A DNA stretch of 64,000 bases from Tautonia sociabilis. Lineage in GTDB: Bacteria > Planctomycetota > Planctomycetia > Isosphaerales > Isosphaeraceae. Below are positions 44,693 through 55,166 of the stretch, piece by piece. The stretch is from NCBI RefSeq assembly GCF_003977685.1, contig NZ_RYZH01000012.1, positions 1 through 64,000 of the forward strand. Direction: 5' to 3'. The notes below the pieces were generated by a model. That model was not told the DNA's origin and did no database searches. It was given only the letters and a program-made list of their open reading frames with translations. Positions within the stretch are counted from its first letter, which is position 1, and each line of letters opens with the position of its first letter. A program made the position numbers and the translations under genes.

Positions 44693-46114
44693 TTACTCGG
44701 GGGATCGGGCGACGGATTCGTACACGATCGCGCCATCCACGTCTCGGTGCTGGAAGGCGATCGTCGGCGAACCTCCGGGGCGGTCGACGACGACAAGCAG
44801 GAACCCTCCGGCGAGGCGGTGGAAGCGGTGGTACTCCGGGTCGAGGCCGGGGGAGCCTCCGGCGTGCTCGTCGCTGGCGGCGCCGACCGAGAACTCCTGG
44901 ACGCCGGTTTCCGGGTCGACGGAATGGTACTGCCAGTGGCGGTCGCCGCAGAGAATGAAGGCGTTCTCCGGCAGGTGCTCGGCCAGCCAGCGTCGGATCT
45001 CCCGGCCTTCGTGAGCGAAGCCGGTGTTGGCGTGGTTGTCCCGCTTGTTCTCTCGGTCGGGGCCGACGATGGGAGTGGGGCTGATCAGCAGCTTCCACGT
45101 CGCGTCGCTCTCCTGCATCGTCCGCCGCAGCCACGCCTTCTGCTCGGCCCCCCAGATGGTCTTGCCGGGGCCGTCGGGCAGGGTGTTCGGCGATCGGTCG
45201 TCTCGGCCCTCGACGAGCCAGATCTGCAGATCCTTCCCCCATCGGAACGTGCGGTACGAAGGGCCGTCTCCCATCGGGACCTGCTCCCGGAAGAGTCGCA
45301 GGCCGTCGGCGAAGGTCATCGGCCGCATGAAGGGGGGATCGAGGCCGGGCCAGCAGTCGTCGCTGAGCAGGTCGTGGTCATCCTTTGTGAAATAGACGGG
45401 CAGGTGTCGGAGCAGCTCGATGTGCCGGGGAAAACCGTACATCCGCTGCCAATGATAGCGGGCCAGCGGGATGGTCCGGGCGCGGGGATCCTCGTTGTCG
45501 TAGTAGACGATGTCGCCGGCCGTGACGAGGAAGTCGGGCGAGAGGCGGCCGATGGCCTCGTAGATCTCGAAACCGTCGGGGTGGTCGACATCCTTGTACA
45601 TCTGACAGGTGTTCATGGCGAAGACGACCCGGGCCGGCTCGTCGGGAGGAGGGGCGGTGCGGAACCGGCCGAGCAGGGGAGTATGCTCGGGAGCTCCGTC
45701 CGGGCCCGCGGTCTCGGCGGCGAAGTGGTACTCGGTGGCGGGCCGCAATCCGCCGAGGGCGAACTGATGGATGAAGTCGGTCGAGGCATCGACCTCGACC
45801 CAATCGGTGGCAAGCGCCCCCTCCAGCCCGGGATCCGTCCCGTACCGGACCCGGACGCGCCCCGGCGCTCCGGGGCAGGCATGCCGGAGGCCGGGCACCT
45901 CGGCGTCTTCCGGGACCGGCTCGACCGGCTGTCCGACGCGATCGGGCCCCTCGGCGTTGCGGGAGGAGTGCTTGGTGAGCCTCATCCAGATGATGGCGGA
46001 CGTCGCAGAGACTTCGCCGATCTTCACGCCGGTCGCCTGCCGAGTCCCGGGATCCTGGGGTACGGCGACGGCGGAGAACAACAGCGATCCAGCGAGAATC
46101 GGGGCCGCGATCAT
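44693..46114 (-). CDS. Secreted PhoD-like metallophosphatase (alkaline phosphatase D family)
   Basis: A 473-aa protein from ATG 46114 with a signal peptide (MIAAPILAGSLLFSAVAV). An N-terminal fibronectin-like domain (about 25-140) is followed by the metallophosphatase core: VVFAMNTCQMYKDVD, PDFLVTAGDIVYYDNED, FTKDDHDLLSDDCW and AFILCGDRHWQYHS. These supply the Asp, Asn and His metal ligands of the family. It likely hydrolyses phosphodiesters or organic phosphates outside the cytoplasm. The sialidase-fold gene follows 30 bp downstream. Confidence 0.9.
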   Translation of the reverse strand: MIAAPILAGSLLFSAVAVPQDPGTRQATGVKIGEVSATSAIIWMRLTKHSSRNAEGPDRVGQPVEPVPEDAEVPGLRHACPGAPGRVRVRYGTDPGLEGALATDWVEVDASTDFIHQFALGGLRPATEYHFAAETAGPDGAPEHTPLLGRFRTAPPPDEPARVVFAMNTCQMYKDVDHPDGFEIYEAIGRLSPDFLVTAGDIVYYDNEDPRARTIPLARYHWQRMYGFPRHIELLRHLPVYFTKDDHDLLSDDCWPGLDPPFMRPMTFADGLRLFREQVPMGDGPSYRTFRWGKDLQIWLVEGRDDRSPNTLPDGPGKTIWGAEQKAWLRRTMQESDATWKLLISPTPIVGPDRENKRDNHANTGFAHEGREIRRWLAEHLPENAFILCGDRHWQYHSVDPETGVQEFSVGAASDEHAGGSPGLDPEYHRFHRLAGGFLLVVVDRPGGSPTIAFQHRDVDGAIVYESVARSPE

Positions 46115-46492
46115 GGTCGTCCTCCCAGGAGGGTCGCAAGGAGAGCCGGAGGGATCACCCCCGGCCGACACGCGGGGCACGCCCTCCCCAGGTCAGGCCG
46201 GGGCGGACGCAGCGCGAGGAGCCGGCCTGGAGGGTCGGTCGGGTCGAACAGGGCGCCGAACTCGGGCTCCTCGGCGGAGGGCCCTCGGAACGGGCGAACT
46301 CCCGAACCGGCGGGCCGAGGCCAGACAATCCGCCGGAGGGCCCGTCCTCGGCCTCGGTGGCTACCCTATCGGATCGACCGGGCGCCATCCAGCCTCCGCC
46401 CTCCCTGGCTCTCCCCGGTCAGGGACCGTTGGAAACGGATTAGAGAAAGACAAAAAACAAAGAACAGAAAAAAAACAAATGAGCAGACTCGA
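46115..46492. other. Intergenic region with A-rich tract
   Basis: 378 bases between the PhoD-like start and the VanZ stop. The main feature is an A-rich tract at 46441-46480. No gene is supported. Confidence 0.5.
46441..46480 (-). other. Poly-A/poly-T tract downstream of vanZ-like gene
   Basis: Forty bases that are almost all purine and mostly adenine, including A8 and A6 runs, in an otherwise GC-rich region. On the minus strand it is T-rich and lies 12 bp after the VanZ stop, where it could act as a termination U-tract, although no stem precedes it directly. Confidence 0.6.
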
Positions 46493-46912
46493 TCATTCGT
46501 CCCGCGACGCCAGCCCTCCGGCCGCCTCGGCCGACCGAGGAACCGGGGCGAGGCCCCTGGGGAACAGCACCAGCGAGACGGCGAGGGCGGCGAGGTCGGT
46601 CAGCAGGTCGGGCAGGTCGGCCGAGCGGTCCAGGGCGGGGATCGTCTGGATCAACTCGGTCAACACGGCGAGGGCCACGCCGCCCAGCAGCGTCGCGAGC
46701 CCCGGGGCCCCGGCCAATCGCCAGAGGACGCCGAAGCCGGCGAACAGGACGAAGTGGATCACCTTGTCGGGCGGAAGACCCAGCAAGAGGCGATCGAGCA
46801 GGGAAGGCCCGTCTCCCTCGCCGCCGCTGAGGAACCAGGACGCCGGGATGACGCAGATCAGCACGATCAACACGGTCCAGAGGATCGCCGGGACGGATCG
46901 GAGGGTCATCAT
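46493..46912 (-). CDS. VanZ family membrane protein
   Basis: A 139-aa membrane protein from ATG 46912 with four hydrophobic segments. The VanZ-like signature is PPDKVIHFVLFAGFGVLWRLAG, with DKVIHF the conserved core, followed by LTELIQTIPALDRSADLPDLLTDLAA, where ELIQ and DxxDLLxD residues match the family. The open frame continues upstream to 47137, but that part is Arg/Pro-rich. VanZ relatives can reduce teicoplanin binding; here the role is unknown. Confidence 0.85.
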   Translation of the reverse strand: MMTLRSVPAILWTVLIVLICVIPASWFLSGGEGDGPSLLDRLLLGLPPDKVIHFVLFAGFGVLWRLAGAPGLATLLGGVALAVLTELIQTIPALDRSADLPDLLTDLAALAVSLVLFPRGLAPVPRSAEAAGGLASRDE

Positions 46913-47143
46913 CAAGGGCCCATGATGGCGGAGGCCTCGACCTCGTCGCGCACTGCGATCGGTCCGGGCCGCGTGCCCGACAGCATAGCCGAACCCGGCC
47001 TCATCGGGCGAGGCGCCCGCTCTGGGAGGCCCGGGGCCGACACGACTCGACGCGAGACGCCCCCTCTCGGCTCGGGGCCGGGAGGGGGCGTCGCGGTCGG
47101 GCATGCCGCCCGGCTCGGATGGATCGGCCGGGCTCACGCCCGG

Positions 47144-47941
47144 TCAGCGGACGAGCTCGGCCTTCAGGTCCTCCAGGGCGACGGCGTCGCGCTGGGGAAC
47201 CGGCACGCCGGCCTCGGCGCAGCGGCGGGCAAGCTCGGGGAGAAAGGCGAGGCGGGCCTCACGGTCGCGGAGCCGGGCGGCGCGGAGGTTGTCCTGGGCC
47301 TCCAGCAGCGCGTCGCCGTCGAGCGAGTCGGCCGACTCGTTGTAGGCCCGGCGGGCCGCCTCGTACTCGAGCGAGGCGGCGACCATGCGGGCGTAGCCGA
47401 GGTAGCCGTTCTCCCGGTCTCCCCGGCCGACGGCCGAGGCCGCCGACTCGGCGACCGAGCGAACGGCGCCCGAGACGGCCGGATCCCGGGCCACCAGCAG
47501 GCCGACGGCCAGCGCGGCCACGGTGACCGCCTTGTTCCGCCAGGCCTTGCCCAGAAGAGTTGCAACGGAGTTCATCTGTGGTGCTCCTTCCATGACGATG
47601 GTAGCCGGATGCGGCGAATCCGCCCGGAGCCGGTCGAGGTGGGCCCGTAGGCCCTCGTGCTCGTCGGCCAGGCGGTTGAGCTCGGCCTGAAGCTCGCGCA
47701 CCCTGGAGTTGGCGCGGTCGCGGTCCTTGCGGATCGACTCGCGGTCGCGGTGGACCAGGCGGAACCGGCCCTCGACCTCGTCGACCCGCCGGCGCAGGCG
47801 GTCAGTCTCCCCCTGGAGCCGGTCGGCCGCAGACGGGTCGACCTCCGGCCCGGGGACGATGGCGACGTCCGCGAGGGCGCCGATCGCGTCCCACCCCTGG
47901 GGCACGAGGCGCTCGCGTCGCCGCCTGGCGTTGCGGCTCAT
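47144..47941 (-). CDS. Hypothetical coiled-coil protein with one membrane segment
   Basis: A 265-aa protein from ATG 47941 (MSRNARRRRERLVPQGWDAIG). Residues about 40-110 form a coiled coil with heptad spacing (LQGETDRLRRRVDEVEGRF; RVRELQAELNRLADEHEGLR). A hydrophobic segment near 138-155 (AVTVAALAVGLLVARD) is followed by another helical domain. No known family. An internal methionine (about residue 124, MNSVATLLGKAW) begins a possible shorter product. Transcription is on the same strand as, and downstream of, the Tat-exported protein. Confidence 0.65.
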   Translation of the reverse strand: MSRNARRRRERLVPQGWDAIGALADVAIVPGPEVDPSAADRLQGETDRLRRRVDEVEGRFRLVHRDRESIRKDRDRANSRVRELQAELNRLADEHEGLRAHLDRLRADSPHPATIVMEGAPQMNSVATLLGKAWRNKAVTVAALAVGLLVARDPAVSGAVRSVAESAASAVGRGDRENGYLGYARMVAASLEYEAARRAYNESADSLDGDALLEAQDNLRAARLRDREARLAFLPELARRCAEAGVPVPQRDAVALEDLKAELVR

Positions 47942-48140
47942 GGCACCTCCTCTCGCGGTGTGCCCCCTTCCGACCCGCTCTCCCGCCCGGCGGTTCGCAC
48001 GATTCCCGACGATTTCGCAGGCCGTCCCGCCCGGCTCTGCCCGTCTCCGGAACGGCAAGAGGGCGGCGGAATCGCCCCGACACAAGCGACCCGCCACCCT
48101 CTCTTGCGCCCGACCCGACTCTTGCCTGCCGCCTCCTCCC

Positions 48141-49439
48141 TTACGACTCCGCCCCCGGCGCGTTGACGAACTGCGACTCCCTCGGGGCCGAGTAGACGAC
48201 CTCCATCTCCGGAGTCTCAACCACCTCCCCTCCCCGGGCGAGCGAGGCGACCCCGGCCATCGTCATGCCGCTGGTCAGCAGCGTCCGCTCGACGGGGTAG
48301 GGGGCTCGGCCGTCGAGGACCATACGCTCGATGTGGTGGACCAGCGGGTTGAAGAAGTCCGCCGTCGACGCCGCCCGGCCGGGCATGGGCAGGTACATCT
48401 GGCAGGAGACGACCTCTCCTCCCTCCAACAGACCGGCATACGTGAAATCCTGGATCACCGGCATCATGAACAGCGTGGTGCGGAAGCCGTCGCGATGCTC
48501 GATGAAGTAAGCGAACGGGTTCTGGAAGTTGCGGCGGGCCCATTCGATCGAGGGCGGATCCGTCGGGTAGCCGTTCTCGACCGGCAGGGTGTGGCTGCGG
48601 CAGAGGGCCGAGAGGAAGAGGCGAGTCGTCTCCTCTCTCCCCGCCAGCATGTCCCAGATCGCGTCGCCGCGCAGCGCCTGCACTCGGGAGATGCCGACTT
48701 CCCCCCCCTTGCGCCGCTCGGACATGCACTGGGCCGTCTCCAGGCCGTGGAAGTCGTAGCTGTCGGCGCCGCCGTAGCCGACGCAGACGCTCTCCACCAG
48801 CGGCACGTCGTTCGGCATGTCGATCGCCGGCAGTCGCCACGTCACCGGCAGAGACGACCCGGCGAGGAACGGGAAGCCTAGCCGACGGGAGTCGGCCACC
48901 ATCTCGACGCAGCGGTCCCACTGCGTCGACAGGTGCTTATCGTTGAAGACCGGCACGCTCCGGCCGCTCCCCTCGAAGACCTCCACCACCTGCTTGAAGA
49001 ACTCGTAGCGCGGGTAGAGCGTCTGACCGATCTCCGTCTTCGGGTAGTCCCCGTGCTCGCCGATGATGACCACGCCGTCGACCGCCAGTTCCCCGGTGCC
49101 GAGCGTCAGCGCCTCGGCGATCGTCGGGTGAATCGGCACGCCGTGCCGTTCCGACTGGCCTCGAGCCAGGTCCCCCTCGGGGAACTGGTCGATGTAGAGC
49201 GACACCAGCTCCACCTCGGGCGTGTACCAGCCGCCATGCCAGGCATAGCCCACCAGGAACCGATCAATGAAGTGCTGCGCATGAGAATGGGTGCGCGACT
49301 CCGTGCCAATCAGCGCGATCTTCTTTCGCTCCCTCCGCCTGGCGGGGGCCGCCCCCAGCGCGGCCCCCGCGGCGGCGGCGGCGGCCGTCGAGGCGAGGAA
49401 GGTCCTTCGGGTCGGGCGAGCGGGGGTGGGTCCGGTCAT
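48141..49439 (-). CDS. Tat-exported conserved protein, possibly divergent oxidoreductase-like
   Basis: A 432-aa protein from ATG 49439 with a twin-arginine signal (PTRRTFLASTAAAAAAGAAL). The mature part begins KKIALIGTESRTHSHAQHFI, a Rossmann-like first strand but lacking the glycine-rich NAD loop of Gfo/Idh/MocA proteins. Conserved-looking blocks include VDGVVIIGEHGDYPKTEIG and VPVFNDKHLSTQWD. I recognise it only as a family that recurs near exported oxidoreductases in planctomycetes. The Gfo/Idh/MocA gene upstream on the same strand supports a shared carbohydrate-related task; function is unknown. Confidence 0.75.
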   Translation of the reverse strand: MTGPTPARPTRRTFLASTAAAAAAGAALGAAPARRRERKKIALIGTESRTHSHAQHFIDRFLVGYAWHGGWYTPEVELVSLYIDQFPEGDLARGQSERHGVPIHPTIAEALTLGTGELAVDGVVIIGEHGDYPKTEIGQTLYPRYEFFKQVVEVFEGSGRSVPVFNDKHLSTQWDRCVEMVADSRRLGFPFLAGSSLPVTWRLPAIDMPNDVPLVESVCVGYGGADSYDFHGLETAQCMSERRKGGEVGISRVQALRGDAIWDMLAGREETTRLFLSALCRSHTLPVENGYPTDPPSIEWARRNFQNPFAYFIEHRDGFRTTLFMMPVIQDFTYAGLLEGGEVVSCQMYLPMPGRAASTADFFNPLVHHIERMVLDGRAPYPVERTLLTSGMTMAGVASLARGGEVVETPEMEVVYSAPRESQFVNAPGAES

Positions 49440-49708
49440 GAGAGGATCCTCTCGGGTTCGGGGCAGGGAGGGGGTGTTGGTTGCGTCGGGAAGGCTGACG
49501 GCGGGCAGCGGGTGCGGGGAGGCTGGAAGCGAGTGCGGGGGCGGGTGCGGGACGTCGGGAGGACAACGCGGGGGGTGGAATGAGGGCGGTCGGCCCGTCA
49601 ATGAACCGAGGATCCCAGAGGAACGGTCCCTCCAGGACCCTTCGGTCCGGACGGTTCGCCATCGGCCCTCATCTCATCCACCGTCGGGGCCCCACCGAGT
49701 CTCTTGGG

Positions 49709-51067
<1,359 letters not shown>

Positions 51068-51322
51068 GGGGGACGCTCCTGTTCCGATGGTCAGGCCGCC
51101 CGGGACCGTCCTTCACCGATCGCGGCCGGGCGTTGCTCAACAAGGCTCCAACCAACGCGCCCCGAGCCTAACGGCTCCTCCCCCGCCGCGCAAGGGGCGA
51201 CCGCCGGCCCACTCCCCGGCGCGGCGCGATCGTTCCCGCCCTGGCACCGAGGTGTTAGGATAGGGATCGCTTCTCGCTCGCGACAATCGCCCCGCTCCCC
51301 CAACGCCAGCAGAGGGCTTGCG
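51068..51322. other. Divergent intergenic region
   Basis: 255 bases between the minus-strand oxidoreductase and the plus-strand secreted protein. It holds the promoter-like element at 51253-51261; otherwise nothing is apparent. Confidence 0.4.
51233..51261 (+). promoter_or_regulatory. Extended -10 promoter of the 51.3-54.5 kb run
   Basis: TGTTAGGAT (51253-51261), a TG-extended -10, with TTCCCG at 51233-51238 in the -35 place (17-bp spacing). The leader would be about 54 nt. Confidence 0.45.
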
Positions 51323-52030
51323 ATGCCGCTGCCGACGCCCCTCCGACGCTTCCTCCTCGCCCTGCTCGCGACCGTCCTGCCGACCGTCGCCGTCGCCCAA
51401 GCCCCGCACCAGCCAAGGGTCGCGCCGGGGCCGGTCGAGCCGGACTGGGTGGCGATCCTGGAGGGGCTCTACCACCTCGACATGGTCGACGACCTGCTCA
51501 ACCCCGTCGAGTCGACCCCCGACGCCACCCCCGGCCTCTTCCGCAAGGCCGGCGACGGCCCGGTGACCTACCGGCCCCTCATCGCCCTGGGCCTGGAAAC
51601 GGTCAACCGAGGCGGCTTCTACGTCCCCGGCGACGAGCCCGGAGGCGCCGAGACGGTGGAACTCTGGTCGTACCGCTTCAAGAACACCGGCGCCGACCTG
51701 GAACGCGGCGAGAACCTGCCGCCTCCCCTCTTGCCCGAGTCCCGGGTCGAGTTCGATCCCGGCGATCGCCCCTTCGGCCTCTGGGTCGCCAACGACGGCC
51801 TGGACGACGGCGGCGTCTTCACCCAGCCGGCCGAGGTCCGAGCCGTCAACCAGCGGCTGGCTCCCCAGCCCTACAAGGCGATGATCTACCCGTACCGCGA
51901 CCCCGAGTCGGGCGAACTGGTAACGAACAGCTACCTGATCGGCTGGGAGTACTCGACCAATGACGACTTCCAGGACGTCGTCTGCCGCGTCGCCAACGTC
52001 GAACTGATCCCGGCGGGGGACGACCGATGA
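51323..52030 (+). CDS. Secreted hypothetical protein
   Basis: A 235-aa protein with a signal peptide (MPLPTPLRRFLLALLATVLP then AVAQA). The body is Pro-rich and beta-rich with the blocks VELWSYRFKNTGADLERGEN, PFGLWVANDGLDDGGVFTQP and SYLIGWEYSTNDDFQDVVCRVAN. The last block looks like the end of a beta-sandwich adhesin or sorbosone-dehydrogenase-type domain. No catalytic motif. Its stop overlaps the nagA start by 4 bp (ATGA), so the two are coupled. Confidence 0.75.
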   Translation: MPLPTPLRRFLLALLATVLPTVAVAQAPHQPRVAPGPVEPDWVAILEGLYHLDMVDDLLNPVESTPDATPGLFRKAGDGPVTYRPLIALGLETVNRGGFYVPGDEPGGAETVELWSYRFKNTGADLERGENLPPPLLPESRVEFDPGDRPFGLWVANDGLDDGGVFTQPAEVRAVNQRLAPQPYKAMIYPYRDPESGELVTNSYLIGWEYSTNDDFQDVVCRVANVELIPAGDDR

Positions 52031-53220
52031 GCGCCGTCCCCCCGGGCGCGATCGAAGGCCGCCGCTGGTCCGACGGGGCCTGGATCCGAGTGACGATCGA
52101 AGGCCCGACGATCGCCGCCGTCGAGCCGGCCGACGGGCCGGACCGCGTCGATCCCGCCGATGACTGGATCGGTCCGGCCTTCTGGGACATCCAGACCAAC
52201 GGCCGGCTCGGCGTCTCGTTCTCCGACCCGACGCTGACGCCCGAGCAGGTCCGCCAGATCGTGCTGGCCCAGGACGCCATCGGCACCGCCCGATGCTGCC
52301 CGACCCTGATCACCGCCCCGGCCGACGCCATGAGGAGCGGCGTCTCCGCCATCGCCTCCTGCTGCGAGGCCGACCCGGAGGTGGCCCACCGCGTCGTCGG
52401 CATCCACCTGGAAGGCCCCTTCCTCTCCCCCGATGACGGCTACCGAGGCGCCCACCCGATCGAGGCGATCCGAGATCCCGACTGGGACCTCTTTCAATCG
52501 CTCCAGGACGCCTCCGGCGGCCGGGTCGTCCTGCTCACTCTGGCGCCGGAGCGGCCGGGGGCGATCGACCTGATCAAGAAGGTCGTCGGCTCGGGCGTCG
52601 TGGTCGCCATCGGCCACTCGGCGGCCGACCCGGAGACGATCCGGGCCGCTGTCGACGCCGGCGCCCGGCTGAGCACGCACCTGGGCAACGGCATCGTCGC
52701 GACCCTGCCCAGGCACCCGAACCCCATCTGGACCCAGGCCGCCGACGACCGCCTGGCCGCCTCGCTGATCGCCGACGGCCACCACCTCAGCGACGACGTG
52801 CTCCGGGTGCTCGTGCGGGCCAAGACACCCGCTCGGGTGATCCTCGTCAGCGACGCCAGCCCGCTGGCCGGCCTGCCGCCGGGGACCTACGGCCGGTGGG
52901 CGGTCGAGGAAAGCGGGCGAGTGGTCGTGGCCGGGACCCCCTACCTAGCCGGGGCGAACAGGCCGCTGTCGCTCGGCGTCGATCGGCTGATCCGAATCGT
53001 CGGCCTGCCCCCGATCGAGGCGATCTCCTGCGCCTCGGCCCGGCCCGCCCTCCTGCTGGGCCGCCCCGAGCCGGCGATCGCCCCGGGAGAGCCGGCCGAC
53101 CTGATCCGATTTCGACTGCCGGGCGACCGGTTCGAGCTGGTCGAGACGCTCGTCCTCGGCCAGCCGACGCCCGCGGGCCCCGAGACCGCCTCCCCGCCCC
53201 CGGCCCAGGCTTCAAGGTGA
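52027..53220 (+). CDS. nagA: N-acetylglucosamine-6-phosphate deacetylase
   Basis: It deacetylates GlcNAc-6-phosphate in amino-sugar catabolism, using an amidohydrolase TIM barrel. The 397-aa protein shows the NagA features: WDIQTNGRLGVSF in place of the HxH motif of other amidohydrolases, the metal-binding Glu in GIHLEGPFLSP (about 140), His in VVAIGHSAADP, His in LSTHLGNGI and the catalytic Asp in VILVSDASPLAGLPPG. It starts within the previous gene. The M50 protease gene begins 6 bp after its stop. Whether it acts on peptidoglycan-derived amino sugars is inference. Confidence 0.9.
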   Translation: MSAVPPGAIEGRRWSDGAWIRVTIEGPTIAAVEPADGPDRVDPADDWIGPAFWDIQTNGRLGVSFSDPTLTPEQVRQIVLAQDAIGTARCCPTLITAPADAMRSGVSAIASCCEADPEVAHRVVGIHLEGPFLSPDDGYRGAHPIEAIRDPDWDLFQSLQDASGGRVVLLTLAPERPGAIDLIKKVVGSGVVVAIGHSAADPETIRAAVDAGARLSTHLGNGIVATLPRHPNPIWTQAADDRLAASLIADGHHLSDDVLRVLVRAKTPARVILVSDASPLAGLPPGTYGRWAVEESGRVVVAGTPYLAGANRPLSLGVDRLIRIVGLPPIEAISCASARPALLLGRPEPAIAPGEPADLIRFRLPGDRFELVETLVLGQPTPAGPETASPPPAQASR

Positions 53221-53226
53221 GGCCCC

Positions 53227-53946
53227 ATGCTCGGCATTCCCGCTCCGACCCAGCTCGACCTGAATTTCCGACTGTTCGGCATTCCCATCCGGATCAGCCC
53301 GTTCTTCTGGCTGCTGGCGGCGATCATTGGCCTCCGCTACGGCAGCGGCCTGGATCGCCCCGAGGACTCCGCGGTGGTGGCCTCCTGCGTGCTCGTCTCG
53401 GTGCTGGTGCACGAGCTGGGCCACGGGCTGACGGCCCGATGCTGCGGCGACCGCCCCTGGATCGTGCTCCACGGCTTCGGCGGCGCCTGCGTCTCGAACC
53501 GAGAGGCCCAGCCCTTCGGCCGTCGCCTGATGATCATCCTCATGGGCCCGGTGGCCGGGCTCCTGCTGGCGATCGCGACCGTCTCGACCTGGGCCGCGTT
53601 GGTCGCCTACGAGATCCGGCTCCCCCCCCAGGCCGAGCTGGCGATGAATGCGCTGCTGGTCCTCAACCTGATCTACAGCGCCTTCAACCTCATCCCCGTC
53701 TGGCCCCTCGACGGCGGCCAGCTCCTGCTGACGATGCTCGACCGCCTGAGCCCCCGCCACGGCGCCCGACGGGCGCACATCCTCTCGTTCCTCGCCTCCG
53801 GTTCGGCCGCCGCCCTGGCCCTCGCCTGGGGAGGGGCCGGGAACTGGCTGCTCGTGTCCCTCTGGCTGGGCTACTTCGCGTTCATCAACTTCGTCTTGCT
53901 GTCGCACTACCACCGCATCGCGATGGCCGAGCGCGAGGGCTGGTGA
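53227..53946 (+). CDS. Site-2 protease family (M50) membrane metalloprotease
   Basis: A 239-aa intramembrane protease. The zinc site is HELGH at residues 62-66 inside a hydrophobic segment, and the third ligand region is NLIPVWPLDGGQLL near 150-165. About six helices are present; no PDZ or CBS domain is fused, so it is a minimal form. Substrate unknown. It lies 6 bp after nagA and 38 bp before the YkgJ gene, so it is in the same operon. Confidence 0.9.
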   Translation: MLGIPAPTQLDLNFRLFGIPIRISPFFWLLAAIIGLRYGSGLDRPEDSAVVASCVLVSVLVHELGHGLTARCCGDRPWIVLHGFGGACVSNREAQPFGRRLMIILMGPVAGLLLAIATVSTWAALVAYEIRLPPQAELAMNALLVLNLIYSAFNLIPVWPLDGGQLLLTMLDRLSPRHGARRAHILSFLASGSAAALALAWGGAGNWLLVSLWLGYFAFINFVLLSHYHRIAMAEREGW

Positions 53947-53984
53947 GCCGCCGGCCGCCCCCGACCCGGAGCGAAGCCCCTCCC

Positions 53985-54530
53985 ATGGATCCCCAGCCCT
54001 TCGGGCCGGCCGAGTCGGTGGCCGCGCTGCACCTGGACGTCGACCGCGCCACCCGGCCGCTCGACCTGGCCCACCTCAGCCGGCTGAAGTGCGGCCCCGG
54101 CTGCTCCTCCTGCTGCGTCGACGACCTGACCGTCTTTCCGGTCGAGGCCGACCTGATCCGCCGCCACCACGGAGGGTTGCTGGCGACCGGAACCCCGCAT
54201 CCCGAGGGGGCCTGCGCGTTCCTCGACGCGGAAGGGACCTGCCGGATTTACGAGCATCGCCCGTACGTCTGCCGGACGCAGGGCTACCCGCTGCGCTGGG
54301 TGGACGAGACGGAGGATGGCTCCCCCGTCGAGCTGCGCGACATCTGCCCGCTCAACGACGAGCCCGGCCCTCCGATCGAGCTGCTGCCTCCGGAGCTCTG
54401 CTGGACCCTCGGCCCGGCCGAGGCCCGCCTGGCCGCCTTGCAGGCCCTGGCCTCCGCCGCCGGCGCCCCCCCGGCCCGAGTCCGGCTGCGTGACCTCTTC
54501 GACCAGAGCCCCGACCCCAAGACAGGATGA
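53985..54530 (+). CDS. YkgJ family cysteine-cluster protein
   Basis: A 181-aa protein with the YkgJ cysteine pattern: CGPGCSSCCVDD (about 38-49), then CAFLDAEGTCRIYEHRPYVCR (about 80-100) and a later CPL. These cysteines could bind a metal or iron-sulfur cluster. The frame is open far upstream over the M50 gene; the ATG at 53985 is the natural start. Last gene of the run beginning at 51323. Confidence 0.85.
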   Translation: MDPQPFGPAESVAALHLDVDRATRPLDLAHLSRLKCGPGCSSCCVDDLTVFPVEADLIRRHHGGLLATGTPHPEGACAFLDAEGTCRIYEHRPYVCRTQGYPLRWVDETEDGSPVELRDICPLNDEPGPPIELLPPELCWTLGPAEARLAALQALASAAGAPPARVRLRDLFDQSPDPKTG

Positions 54531-54740
54531 GCCCGGTCGTCCCCCTCCCGGGGTGGGCGGATGGGTGCGGTCTCCCGAACCATTGGCCTATGTCCGGGGG
54601 CTCGGCAATCGCATCGCGGCCGGCGGGGAGACGGCGACACGGAGGATCGGCGAACAGACCGGCTGAGCGGGGCCGAGCCGCAGGGCCGGCGTCGGCCTCA
54701 TCGTCTCCCGAGACCGGGAAGGGGAACCGGGACGTTCGGG

Positions 54741-55166
54741 TCAGCGGATCTCGACCAGGGCGATGTCGAAGGTCAGGTCCTTGCCGGCGAGCGGGTGGTT
54801 GGCGTCGAGCTTCACCGAGCTGTCGTTGACCTCCGACACGGTGACGACCGCCGTCTGGCTGCCGTTGGTCATCTGGAGCTTCTGACCGACCTGGGGATCG
54901 AGGTCGTCGGGGAACTGGGACCGGGGCACGTCGAAGACGAGTTCGGCGCGGTGGGAGCCGTAGGCGCGATCGGAGGGAATGGTGACGGTCGTCTCCTGGC
55001 CGGGCTCCATCCCAGAGACCGCTTCTTCAAAGCCGGGGATCACCTGGTTCTCCCCCAGGGTGAACTCCAGCGGCGAGCGTCCCTCGGAGGAGTCGAAGAC
55101 GGTGCCGTCGGCCAGCCGGCCGGTGTAGTGGATGCGAACCGTGTCGCCAGATTGGGCCTGGGCCAT
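54741..55166 (-). CDS. FKBP-type peptidyl-prolyl isomerase (SlyD-like)
   Basis: A 141-aa protein with [39 protein letters not shown] and the insert-in-flap domain typical of SlyD ([40 protein letters not shown]). It lacks the histidine-rich metal-binding tail of Escherichia coli SlyD. It would act as a cytoplasmic prolyl isomerase/chaperone. ATG 55166 begins the domain directly; the longer frame to 55361 has no signal peptide. Confidence 0.93.
   Translation of the reverse strand: MAQAQSGDTVRIHYTGRLADGTVFDSSEGRSPLEFTLGENQVIPGFEEAVSGMEPGQETTVTIPSDRAYGSHRAELVFDVPRSQFPDDLDPQVGQKLQMTNGSQTAVVTVSEVNDSSVKLDANHPLAGKDLTFDIALVEIR

Noticed and set aside
44039-47650. A 1203-codon plus-strand frame spanning four minus-strand genes
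   Set aside because: It crosses several intergenic regions and genes with known domains; the translation is low-complexity.
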